Source: a virus
IMG/VR virus record: IMGVR_UViG_3300048024_000791
Location: 1 to 24,828 of that record
Strand: one strand, 5' to 3'
DNA length: 24,828 nucleotides
The notes beneath the pieces were generated by a model. The model saw only the letters and a list, made by a program, of their open reading frames with translations, made no database searches and was not told the DNA's origin. Shown piece by piece: positions 14,768 to 21,716 of this stretch (the stretch's first letter is position 1; every line of letters begins with the position of its first letter). Position numbers and translations under genes: made by a program.

Positions 14768-15613
14768 TCACCCAAAATTAGAGTAAGCTATAACCTGAAA
14801 AGAATATATTTTACCAATATTATTGGAGGGAAAAGGAGAAAGTGAGACCGAGGTATTATCAATAGAATCTAGATTCGAGCTTTCGGGCCCTGTTGGGGTA
14901 AGACCTGTCAGTGTTAACGGGCCGACCTCTTTATGTCTATTTGGGTCTCGAGAAAAAAGATCGTTCATCGCAAAAGTTGCAGCAGGCGAAACGTTGGAGG
15001 TTGAATTTCCGAAAACCTGGTTCTCGTAAGGCAGATCTACGTCAGCCATGCTCGACCAAGGCCCTGTATTAAGATTACCTGGAATATTGTGTGAGTTATA
15101 CTGCCATATGGTAGTCTCTTTTGTTGTAGGAATATTTTGAATATTTTCCATTGGAAAAATTGAAACATGCTTTTCGCCTCCAGGAATATCAAGAGAAAAC
15201 TCGAACGATTGCCTCCATTTTATTTGAATTCTTACATTCTCTGCAATTAACTTTATGAGGACCCTTCTAACCCCAGCAGGAACCCCAGATTGAAGGTCTG
15301 CAATTTTTACATTAAAACTTCCTTGACTATTTATTTCTAACGGATCGCTTAACGACATAGTTTCTGGTTGCCCGACGCTTGTAAGATACTTATCGCTTAA
15401 AGAAATCTTTGAAATCGGGCTTTCGATCACATTATTTTTTTCAAGAAACTTCCAGGATGTTTTTTCGCTAGGGCGCGCCCGAGTATTTAGAATAGACTGT
15501 ATATCAAACAAAGTCGTGTAAAAAGTTTTTCCGTTTTGCTCGACCAGTATTTTATCATTAACTGGGTCAAAGTCTGAAGAGCTTAAAATTTCCGGTAAAG
15601 AGTCTATTTTCAT
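14768..15613 (-). CDS. Putative fibre/appendage protein, tandem paralogue 2
   Basis: 281 residues from the ATG at 15613, one base after the stop of paralogue 1; an upstream TTG at 15628 would overlap that gene. The N-terminus 'MKIDSLPEILSSSDFDPVND' then K-I-L-V-E-Q-N-G-K repeats the shared motif. The body is beta-rich, with 'VRRVLIKLIAENVRIQIKW' and a Ser/Thr/Asn-rich second half, and ends in a strand 'KIYSFQVIAYSNFG' matching the last strand of its neighbours. No membrane segment or catalytic motif is seen. By analogy with similar phage N-termini it is probably a virion surface or fibre-tip component. Confidence 0.62.
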   Translation of the reverse strand: MKIDSLPEILSSSDFDPVNDKILVEQNGKTFYTTLFDIQSILNTRARPSEKTSWKFLEKNNVIESPISKISLSDKYLTSVGQPETMSLSDPLEINSQGSFNVKIADLQSGVPAGVRRVLIKLIAENVRIQIKWRQSFEFSLDIPGGEKHVSIFPMENIQNIPTTKETTIWQYNSHNIPGNLNTGPWSSMADVDLPYENQVFGNSTSNVSPAATFAMNDLFSRDPNRHKEVGPLTLTGLTPTGPESSNLDSIDNTSVSLSPFPSNNIGKIYSFQVIAYSNFG

Positions 15614-15614
15614 A

Positions 15615-16391
15615 TCAGGCCCAAGCAAGCATTTTTACGTAAAATAATTCAGAGTGATAATACGAATCTGAGACACTTGAGCTAAGTCCATCCCTCCCAG
15701 ACCTGCGGCGATCCGAGCGTGCGGTTAAAAAATAAGCCTGAGTATCAATTTCAAAAGTAACACGAGAGCCGTCGTCAATAGCAATCTTGTTTCCGTGGCC
15801 CAGAGTTCGATCTTGCGGAATTCCGACGTGATCTACAATAAACAAAGACTCAAGAGGCATTCCGTCTCCCGTTACAGAAGGTCCATGCTTATGCCAAGCT
15901 AGACGCATATGATCGTTTTTAGACCCTGTGAATTCGGAAAGTATTTTAATGTTGCTGACGGGTGTTGATCTTGCCCTAAAACACTTAAAGTTGCAGTCTC
16001 TCGTAAAGGCGGACATCAATACAGATCTAGCTGAAGAGGGAATGCTTGAAGCCTCTTTTTTTCCGTCGACTTCTTTTTGCAGCCAAGAAGCGCTGATCTT
16101 TTCTTTATGGCTGTTTGCCGGTGCCCGAGCTCCTCCAGTCGCTTCCGTAGCGAGGTTACCGGCCTTTCGCACAAAAGTGCCTCGATACCCAATCAAATCC
16201 TCTGGCTCATCTAGCCAGTTCCACGCCCAACTTTTCGTTCCCGGTAAATTGGCGCTAGGAGAGTCAATTAGGTGTGTTATGCTAGATTTATAAGTTCCCC
16301 CGCCTTTTTTCTGAACCAAAAAATTGTCTGTTGCGGGATTAAAGTCCAACTTGTCTAAGTTGCGGAGCTCATGTATTTGCTTGTTTGACAT
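15615..16391 (-). CDS. Putative fibre/appendage protein, tandem paralogue 1
   Basis: 258 residues. 'NKQIHELRNLDKLDFNPATD' then N-F-L-V-Q-K-K is the clearest copy of the shared N-terminal motif. The middle has 'SSARSVLMSAFTRDC', which lines up with 'PAGVRRVLIKLIAEN' of paralogue 2, so similarity extends past the N-terminus. The C-terminus is 'SELFYVKMLAWA'. This gene leads the three-gene run and has a GTGTATAT element 7 bases before its ATG. Base composition is richer in G+C than its neighbours around 16000-16300. Function is inferred as a virion appendage; a host-interaction protein cannot be excluded. Confidence 0.62.
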   Translation of the reverse strand: MSNKQIHELRNLDKLDFNPATDNFLVQKKGGGTYKSSITHLIDSPSANLPGTKSWAWNWLDEPEDLIGYRGTFVRKAGNLATEATGGARAPANSHKEKISASWLQKEVDGKKEASSIPSSARSVLMSAFTRDCNFKCFRARSTPVSNIKILSEFTGSKNDHMRLAWHKHGPSVTGDGMPLESLFIVDHVGIPQDRTLGHGNKIAIDDGSRVTFEIDTQAYFLTARSDRRRSGRDGLSSSVSDSYYHSELFYVKMLAWA

Positions 16392-16398
16392 TTATTCT

Positions 16399-16406
16399 AT
16401 ATACAC
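16399..16406 (-). promoter_or_regulatory. GTGTAWWW upstream element (site 7)
   Basis: GTGTATAT on the minus strand, 7 bases before the ATG at 16391, heading the three tandem paralogues. It lies in a 188-base, very AT-rich divergent gap (16392-16579) that holds no gene. That gap also has a weak 5-bp hairpin at 16430-16444, a tandem AAACTATATT pair near 16480-16500, and on the plus strand AGTATATAA at 16566-16574, 5 bases before the ATG at 16580, a possible degenerate version of the element. Confidence 0.45.
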
Positions 16407-16579
16407 TATTTTATACTTAAAAGATGCTTGCAGATATCTTCTGCACATTATTATAATATTTTATTTTATATTTTATACTCAAACTATATTTAAACTATAT
16501 TCAAATCATAAATTAATTGTTTTTATTTTTAGCTGTATTTATTGAAAAACAAAAAAACAAAAGCTAGTATATAACATAC

Positions 16580-16777
16580 ATGAAAGATTCATTGAGCGTG
16601 GTTAGTGTTTTATTGGTTATATTTTATATGGGGTGGTTTATGTGGAAGCAGAGAGAGCTAATACAGTCGCAGAACGACTATATCGATCAACTCGAACATG
16701 ACGCAATAATTCAAAATATATTATTACAGCAAGTAATTCAAGAAAAAGAAAATCCAATATATAAAAGAGCTATATAA
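16580..16777 (+). CDS. Small membrane-anchored coiled-coil protein
   Basis: 65 residues. Residues about 5-22, 'LSVVSVLLVIFYMGWFMW', are one N-terminal membrane segment. A coiled coil follows from 23 to about 56 ('ELIQSQNDYIDQLEHDAIIQ'). This N-in, single-pass layout with a coiled ectodomain resembles small i-spanins, Rz-like proteins and many phage membrane proteins of unknown role; 65 residues is short for an i-spanin. It is followed after 63 bases by the next plus-strand gene. Confidence 0.65.
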   Translation: MKDSLSVVSVLLVIFYMGWFMWKQRELIQSQNDYIDQLEHDAIIQNILLQQVIQEKENPIYKRAI

Positions 16778-16840
16778 TTGCCGCGAAAACTAATCAATAT
16801 TTTAGTTTAATTTTTTATATACTTTTATATAATAGTACAT

Positions 16841-17161
16841 ATGACAGACGCAACACTAGAAAATCCAGAAGAAACTGAAAAGAAAAACGCCGAATCAACA
16901 GAAAACAAAGAGTTGACTGATGAGCAAAAACTAGATTACGATATGGCTATTGCTGCTATAGCGAATCAATTTCTTGATAAAACTAATTTGGCAGAAGCTT
17001 TCAGCACTGTACCATTAAGTACGTTAATTCAATCGGTTCAAAGCCAGGCAGTCACACAAGCTAAAGAAACAATCAAGCAAATGCCCGCCGAAGACTATAA
17101 CGGACTTGTTAATGACCTCAAAAATCAGTCAGAGAACCAAGAAAGCGAAAAAACAGAATAA
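16841..17161 (+). CDS. Hypothetical acidic protein
   Basis: 106 residues. The first 30 residues are a Glu/Lys/Thr/Asn-rich disordered tail and the last 20 are also low-complexity. Between them, 'DYDMAIAAIANQFLDKTNL' and 'LSTLIQSVQSQAVTQAKETI' predict a small helical bundle. No family is recognised and there is no membrane segment or metal site. The upstream sequence TATATAATAG lies close to the ATG. A strong rho-independent terminator lies 27 bases after the stop, so this gene ends a plus-strand unit. Confidence 0.68.
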   Translation: MTDATLENPEETEKKNAESTENKELTDEQKLDYDMAIAAIANQFLDKTNLAEAFSTVPLSTLIQSVQSQAVTQAKETIKQMPAEDYNGLVNDLKNQSENQESEKTE

Positions 17162-17188
17162 ACTTTTAAAAATCTATATTCCATGAAG

Positions 17189-17219
17189 ACCAACGGTGAT
17201 CATTTGCCGTTGGTTTTTT
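17189..17219 (+). terminator. Rho-independent terminator after the small plus-strand genes
   Basis: A perfect 8-bp stem ACCAACGG / CCGTTGGT with a 10-base loop is followed by TTTTTT on the plus strand. On the minus strand no T-run follows the stem, so it works for the plus strand. It ends the 16580-17161 unit and abuts the convergent gene at 17218. Confidence 0.88.
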
Positions 17220-17520
17220 ATTTTAATTTACTTATAATGTAATTTAAATTGTCGCAAGTTATTTTATCGACCGAAATATCTGCACACTTATCAGTTTTTA
17301 AAGTAAATCCAGATTCTCTCTCAGTGTCTATTATTAGATAGCTTATAAAGTCATGCGCGCCAAACCCTTTGAGCCAGCTCCAATACATACTACGAGTGCC
17401 TGGCGGGCATTCTAGAAGCACATCCTCGAACTTGTATGTTCGAGCATATAATGTAACATCTCGAAAACAAGAAATTTCACTGGGAGGCTCACTCAAGCAG
17501 GACTCGATAATTAATTTCAT
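17218..17520 (-). CDS. Hypothetical protein
   Basis: 100 residues, no recognised family. Five cysteines (8, 18, 38, 79 and 89) are scattered with no clear metal-site spacing. A mix of strands and helices is predicted, with 'RSMYWSWLKGFGAHDFISYL' in the middle. No signal peptide or membrane segment. It overlaps the upstream membrane coiled-coil gene by ATGA, so the two are coupled, and its stop codon lies at the edge of the plus-strand terminator. Confidence 0.65.
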   Translation of the reverse strand: MKLIIESCLSEPPSEISCFRDVTLYARTYKFEDVLLECPPGTRSMYWSWLKGFGAHDFISYLIIDTERESGFTLKTDKCADISVDKITCDNLNYIISKLK

Positions 17521-17750
17521 TTTTCTAATTTTTCGAAGAGTCGAACAACATCATTTCTTCTATCCTCCAAAAGTCTTTGAGTTTGTTCCCATCGTTCTGC
17601 ATCTCTAGCTCCGTTTTTAGCTAAATCAACTTCCATTCTTCTTAGTTTCGATCCTAGTTTTTCGATTTTTAAGCTTTCTCTTTTTAAATAGAAGGCAATA
17701 ATCGACACTAATATGCCAACTCCTATTATCAATATTTCTTGCATTTCCAT
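17517..17750 (-). CDS. Small membrane-anchored coiled-coil protein
   Basis: 77 residues from the ATG at 17750, chosen because the GTGTATTT element then sits 6 bases upstream as at other genes; ATGs at 17756 and 17744 and a TTG at 17768 are also in frame. Residues about 5-22, 'EILIIGVGILVSIIAFYL', are a membrane segment. The rest is a charged coiled coil, 'RESLKIEKLGSKLRRMEVDL' to the C-terminus. It mirrors the plus-strand protein at 16580-16777 in layout. Possible i-spanin-like or membrane scaffold role; unproven. Confidence 0.68.
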   Translation of the reverse strand: MEMQEILIIGVGILVSIIAFYLKRESLKIEKLGSKLRRMEVDLAKNGARDAERWEQTQRLLEDRRNDVVRLFEKLEK

Positions 17751-17756
17751 ATACAT

Positions 17757-17764
17757 AAATACAC
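17757..17764 (-). promoter_or_regulatory. GTGTAWWW upstream element (site 8)
   Basis: GTGTATTT on the minus strand, 6 bases before the ATG at 17750. A 70-base gap without genes separates it from the stop at 17835. Confidence 0.38.
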
Positions 17765-17834
17765 GCAAGACGGGGGAACCCTTAATACGAATTTTCTATA
17801 AATTAGTTTATGTAATTATTCTTAACAAAAAGAA

Positions 17835-18227
17835 TTAATTAGAATTTTGCTGTTTTTGCTTATAAATTTTTCCCCTAATGATTGCGGGTTGACATAGAAA
17901 ATCTCTACATATTCTTGGTCTATCTTTATATATTGAGCAAGACTTGATACCTTTATCTCCATCACCCTTTAATTGCTTGCATTTTAAGCAATGAGAACCA
18001 CGCTTTAGTTTAGACTTGTCTTCGAATACGGCATCATAAAGATCTTGAGCTTCTTTGTTCTTTGGGTCGTAAAAAAATAACTTGCAGCAATAATTCTTCT
18101 TCAAGCATCCTGACCAATTCGAGCTAGTACCATGTTCTTTGATATAAAGGTCGACCTCTCGCTTGGCCCCTTGCAATGAAATCTTTTTAGATGGCGAATA
18201 AAAAAAATATTGATCATCTTTGCTCAT
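17835..18227 (-). CDS. YkgJ-like cysteine-cluster protein
   Basis: 130 residues with eight cysteines (41, 47, 48, 80, 83, 97, 107, 112). The end pattern 'CLKCKQL' then 'CSIYKDRPRICRDFLC' follows the R-P-x-x-C-R-x-F-x-C signature of the YkgJ (CxxCxxCC) zinc/iron-chelating family. These proteins are thought to bind Zn, Fe or an iron-sulfur cluster, and some relatives take part in protein methylation or modification; the exact role is unclear. The start overlaps the stop of the oxygenase gene by ATGA, suggesting the pair acts together. The Lys/Gln-rich tail is probably disordered. Confidence 0.75.
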   Translation of the reverse strand: MSKDDQYFFYSPSKKISLQGAKREVDLYIKEHGTSSNWSGCLKKNYCCKLFFYDPKNKEAQDLYDAVFEDKSKLKRGSHCLKCKQLKGDGDKGIKSCSIYKDRPRICRDFLCQPAIIRGKIYKQKQQNSN

Positions 18228-18967
18228 ACAAAATCTTTAAAAGTATATCGAGAAAAAGAGTCCAGCTCTTTCAAACTCATTGATGTCCTGCAGGAGCTTA
18301 GGGCAGCCGCCATAGAAGGAGCGTCCTCTTTAACCTCGGAGTGCCACTGATTGAATGTTGGTCCAAACGTAACAAAGAATACATTTCTTTCAGTATTTTC
18401 GCTAGTATTGGGCGTACCTTGATGCAACACTGCCGTATCATAACAAAAAACAGAGCCAGCCTTTAATGAAATTTTTTTAATATTTGAATTTGAAAAATAT
18501 TTTCTATAAAAATTATGTTCTCTTTGACTCTGAAAATACAAATCCTCAATACTTTTATTATTTTGATTTCGAAATATTCTCTGGCTTCCTGGAATATAAT
18601 TGAAAGTTCCAGTTGAATAATTTATATCCGAAAGACAAATGCCAACAGTATACCATCTCATCAAATCATTTGGCGCATAATTATCTGCATGAATTGGCTG
18701 TCCCTGCTCTCCAGGCACAGTGGTCATCAAAATAGACTCGCAGATATGATCATGAGTTAAACAGCAGGAAATTTGGTCTTTTATTTGCCTTATTGCCTTT
18801 TTTATAAATACAATAATATCTTGATTCAATTCAATATTCTTCCAGAATCTAGTTCCAAATTTATGGGCACGCGGCTTTTTGGAAACAAGTAAAAGAAAAT
18901 TTTTGATTTCCTCTGGTTTAAAAACTTGCTTCGAGTATATTAATCCCTCATCAAGCAAATCAACCAT
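18224..18967 (-). CDS. Phytanoyl-CoA dioxygenase-like 2OG-Fe(II) oxygenase
   Basis: 247 residues from the ATG at 18967, which overlaps the stop of the fibre gene by 8 bases; a further upstream Met at 19009 lies inside that gene. The PhyH-type double-stranded beta helix shows 'GQPIHADNYAPND' with the H93-x-D95 pair, distal H182 in 'TAVLHQGTPN', and R194 in 'TERNVFFVTFGP', the usual 2-oxoglutarate-binding Arg. 'GTFNYIPGSQR' matches the typical substrate-side strand. All metal ligands are present, so it should hydroxylate a small molecule, lipid, protein or nucleic-acid target. Its place at the end of the fibre operon, coupled to a Cys-cluster protein, suggests virion or host-surface modification, but the substrate is unknown. 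Confidence 0.85.
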   Translation of the reverse strand: MVDLLDEGLIYSKQVFKPEEIKNFLLLVSKKPRAHKFGTRFWKNIELNQDIIVFIKKAIRQIKDQISCCLTHDHICESILMTTVPGEQGQPIHADNYAPNDLMRWYTVGICLSDINYSTGTFNYIPGSQRIFRNQNNKSIEDLYFQSQREHNFYRKYFSNSNIKKISLKAGSVFCYDTAVLHQGTPNTSENTERNVFFVTFGPTFNQWHSEVKEDAPSMAAALSSCRTSMSLKELDSFSRYTFKDFV

Positions 18968-19988
18968 ACACGTCAGCGATATAAATCTGACTATTGGTAG
19001 GCGCTCCAATATCAGTCCATATATTTGTTAAATCTGCATGATTCGTGAACAATTCATCTGCCGTATAACCGCCTAGATCACTTAAGATTGATGCCTCGGA
19101 GTATATGCTTGAATATTGGTTTCCTTTTGCATTGCTATCACTTGTTATCATCAGCCCAAATCCAGCTTGCGGTTCTACCAGGCAAAAATAAAGTCTATCT
19201 ATATTGGAATTATCGACTGCAGACCCAAGAAGTTGGGGCTGATTACCTCCATAGGATGAGTTTATTGAATTGAGACTGACCTTATAGTAATCTGATGGAA
19301 CCCAAGCGCTAGACATCGTCATCTGAAGTATAGCATAAGAGCTAGTATTATTTTTAAATGTCGCAAATGAATACGAATAGTAACTACTTATATCAGATCG
19401 GCCCATGAATGGAAAATTTTTAGGGTCAGAACATATTTGGGTATAGGCAGTGCTAGCGCCTAAACCCGTTGCTTCTGGGCCTTTCGCCCGCATTGTTGCA
19501 ACAATATTTCCTGAGCCACTACCGCTTCCTCCAGCAGATGCAACAACTTTGATATATGGGTAAGTCGTAAAATTAGAGTTGCTTACATTATATGTGGCTC
19601 CAATATTTGGAATGAGCAATCCCTGACTACCTAGTACAACTTGTATTGTGTTGCTAGTAATTAATGCTTGGCTTCCATAATCAGCTCTAGGAGCATCTGT
19701 CTGAGATATTTCATGATTTGATATATCTATAGCATCAGTTCCAGAGTTATCTTTTGCAGCATAAACATTGTAAACTAAATCTGTCGTTCCCAAATTGTGA
19801 TCAAATTGCATTTTAGCTCCGTTCGCAACATCTGTTCCGCTTGCATCTTGATTTATCCATCCAGTGCTAAAATTTCCGCTTGTTCCTGCTACGCTTGCAA
19901 TATCATAAATATTGTTTGCGCCTCGTTTTATGAATTTTTTACCTTTTATAGTAAAACTGTTTTCTCCGTTGTATGATGATAATGACAT
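18960..19988 (-). CDS. Tail-fibre-like protein 3
   Basis: 342 residues, beta-rich and Ser/Asn/Gly-rich. The first about 150 residues match the N-terminus of the 491-residue fibre upstream: 'SFTIKGKKFIKRG', 'YDIAS', 'NFSTGWINQDASGTDVANG', 'FDHNLGTTDLVYNVY'. A linker 'SAGGSGSGSGN' then leads to a different C-terminal domain with 'YTQICSDPKNFPFMGRSDIS' and 'RLYFCLVEPQAGFGLMI'. Modular N-terminus plus variable C-terminus is typical of phage receptor-binding fibres. It follows the previous fibre by 12 bases, and its stop overlaps the oxygenase start. Confidence 0.75.
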   Translation of the reverse strand: MSLSSYNGENSFTIKGKKFIKRGANNIYDIASVAGTSGNFSTGWINQDASGTDVANGAKMQFDHNLGTTDLVYNVYAAKDNSGTDAIDISNHEISQTDAPRADYGSQALITSNTIQVVLGSQGLLIPNIGATYNVSNSNFTTYPYIKVVASAGGSGSGSGNIVATMRAKGPEATGLGASTAYTQICSDPKNFPFMGRSDISSYYSYSFATFKNNTSSYAILQMTMSSAWVPSDYYKVSLNSINSSYGGNQPQLLGSAVDNSNIDRLYFCLVEPQAGFGLMITSDSNAKGNQYSSIYSEASILSDLGGYTADELFTNHADLTNIWTDIGAPTNSQIYIADVYG

Positions 19989-20000
19989 GATATTTTAAAA

Positions 20001-21476
20001 TTAAAAAACTATAAGTGAAATATAAGCGGAATCATACCAGAGATTATTAGACCCCAGCCCAATTTTAATAGAATTGTTTCCCACATTATAGAGATCAGAA
20101 TACAAAATAGGATGCCCATCTGATCTTTCTGAATTATCATGAAACGCAACCGGATTCGGTACTGGACTAGTAAAAGTAACAGTATACTGACCAGCCTGAT
20201 GGTCGGTAATACTTGACACATTAAAGCTATTAGAAGCACTTAATTCTGTGGTCATATTTGATGCAGTTCCATCAAATTCTACATATGCGCGTGGGCCTGA
20301 GCCGCCACCGCCACCAGACGCAATGATTTTGATACGATATGCTGTGTTCCCAACTATATTTAAGTAATTTAATTCTCCAGGTGTCGCGGCACTCTCTCCA
20401 AGAATTTTTTCAAATATACGTATTGTGCCAGTATTTGAATCAATAGGATTGTAATGCACTCCTGAGTCTGTACTCACACTCCATTCGTCTGACTGCAGGC
20501 CAATATTCTGCTCTTTTCCGGTAGATACATCTTGTATGTAAACTTGTACTACAGGATATTTATTGCCAAGCATATGTGATATTGATAAGTCTGCGTAATT
20601 ATCGCTAGAGCCGGCAGCATAATTTGGCACCTCCAGCCAACCACTATCAAAATTCCCTCCGCTGCTTCCGCCGCCACCACCGCCAGCCAATAAATTGGTT
20701 CCTACTACATCAGCGCATTCAGTTAAATCGAGGTATGCACCCCTAAAAGGCGAGGCGCCTTCAAAAAATCTTAATCGATTTTCACATTGATCAAAATGTA
20801 CATAACTTCCTCCGAGCGTAGAATTCGGAGCTTTTTCGAAAGCCATTTCTCCACCTTCGTTTCCAGATACAATTCCAGAACCAACTATCATTCCTGGAGC
20901 AAAAAGATTGCTGCCATCAAATTTTAAATTTACATTGGCGCCAAATGCTCCATTGTCATTGAATTGAAGTTGACGATCTGATCCGGCAGGCGTTCCTCCT
21001 CCACCACCAGATCCCATTTTTGCAGATACAACAACTTTTACATATTTTGAAGCCCAGCTTTCTTTACTCCAGGTTCCAGAGCTGGAAACATTAAAAAATC
21101 CTCCAGCACCTAATTGAAGAGAAAGCTGGGTTTCGGATATGTTATCAATAATAGCTCCATCCATTTTTGAGCCGGCACTAGATGCAGCGCTATCAGTAAA
21201 TATTTGATACGCGTTGCTTCCCAACGAATCATGTGATACCCAAATTTGAATCACAAAATCTGTCGTTCCTAAATTATGATTAAAAGTCAAAGTCGCACCA
21301 TCTGCAACTGCTGTGGTTCCATCTGTGTTGACCCATCCAGTACTAAATGCAGAACCATCTGTTCCTGCTGAGATATCATAAACCACTGCGCCGTTATCAA
21401 CTCTTCGAGTATAAGTTTTTCCTCCAAATGAAAATGAATTCATGGAGTTGTTGGTTAATGTATCTTTAATTGACAT
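20001..21476 (-). CDS. Tail-fibre-like protein 2
   Basis: 491 residues, beta-rich. Order: an N-terminal 'STGW...HNLGTTDFVIQIWV' module (about 14-155) shared with fibre 3; a Gly linker; 'SDRQLQFNDNGAFGANVNLK' (a motif common in phage fibres); a Gly linker; a second, diverged 'DSGWLEV...SHMLGNKYPVVQVYI' module (about 275-385); a Gly linker; and a C-terminal domain from about 393. That domain opens with a stretch identical in protein and DNA to fibre 1 (residues about 397-422) and then diverges. No catalytic or signal motif. It sits 3 bases after the 21480-21716 gene. Role inferred: receptor-binding or virion decoration. Confidence 0.78.
   Translation of the reverse strand: MSIKDTLTNNSMNSFSFGGKTYTRRVDNGAVVYDISAGTDGSAFSTGWVNTDGTTAVADGATLTFNHNLGTTDFVIQIWVSHDSLGSNAYQIFTDSAASSAGSKMDGAIIDNISETQLSLQLGAGGFFNVSSSGTWSKESWASKYVKVVVSAKMGSGGGGGTPAGSDRQLQFNDNGAFGANVNLKFDGSNLFAPGMIVGSGIVSGNEGGEMAFEKAPNSTLGGSYVHFDQCENRLRFFEGASPFRGAYLDLTECADVVGTNLLAGGGGGGSSGGNFDSGWLEVPNYAAGSSDNYADLSISHMLGNKYPVVQVYIQDVSTGKEQNIGLQSDEWSVSTDSGVHYNPIDSNTGTIRIFEKILGESAATPGELNYLNIVGNTAYRIKIIASGGGGGSGPRAYVEFDGTASNMTTELSASNSFNVSSITDHQAGQYTVTFTSPVPNPVAFHDNSERSDGHPILYSDLYNVGNNSIKIGLGSNNLWYDSAYISLIVF
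20212..20288. repeat. 77-bp perfect direct repeat, copy A
   Basis: Identical base for base with 22793-22869 (offset 2581). It lies in the C-terminal domain of fibre 2, in the same reading frame as in fibre 1, just after a Gly linker. Confidence 0.97.
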
Positions 21477-21479
21477 GAT

Positions 21480-21716
21480 TTATAGATTTTGTAATTTTTC
21501 TTTTAATTGCTCGGCATCTGTGCAAGCATCAATTTCGTCCTGCATGGTAGTATATTTTGCGCGAATTTTAACGCGCTCAGCTTCTGCATCATCGAAATCA
21601 TTGCCTGGAATTTGTTTCATAATAATTTCGTCATACGACTTAAATTCTTCGGCTCTAGCTTCACGACGAGCAGAATGTACAATTTCTTTTGCTTTTGGTA
21701 AATTAATTTTGATCAT
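21480..21716 (-). CDS. Small fibre-associated protein
   Basis: 78 residues from the ATG at 21716, chosen because GAGGA lies about 8 bases upstream; an upstream in-frame ATG at 21749 would lie deep in the previous gene. 'IKINLPKAKEIVHSARREAR' then 'AERVKIRAKYTTMQDEIDAC' form two charged helices. Small proteins of this pattern ('I-x-I-N-x-x-K-A-x-E-I') are common next to tail-fibre genes in phages and may be assembly factors or part of a fibre shaft. The start overlaps the end of the coiled-coil gene by 14 bases. Confidence 0.7.
   Translation of the reverse strand: MIKINLPKAKEIVHSARREARAEEFKSYDEIIMKQIPGNDFDDAEAERVKIRAKYTTMQDEIDACTDAEQLKEKLQNL

Noticed and set aside
14768-15628. TTG start at 15628 for the second tandem paralogue
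   Set aside because: It overlaps the end of the previous gene, while the ATG at 15613 falls one base after that stop and puts the shared motif at the N-terminus.
16430-16444. Hairpin GCAGA/TCTGC in the divergent gap
   Set aside because: Only five base pairs and no T-run; too weak to call a terminator or operator.
17811-17840. AT-rich inverted repeat at the end of the Cys-cluster gene
   Set aside because: The stem is nearly all A/T with a bulge and overlaps the stop codon; not a convincing terminator.
20009-20239. Leu/Ile-rich frame in the end of fibre 2
   Set aside because: It looks like a membrane protein only because it is the shifted reading of Ser/Asn-rich beta sequence.
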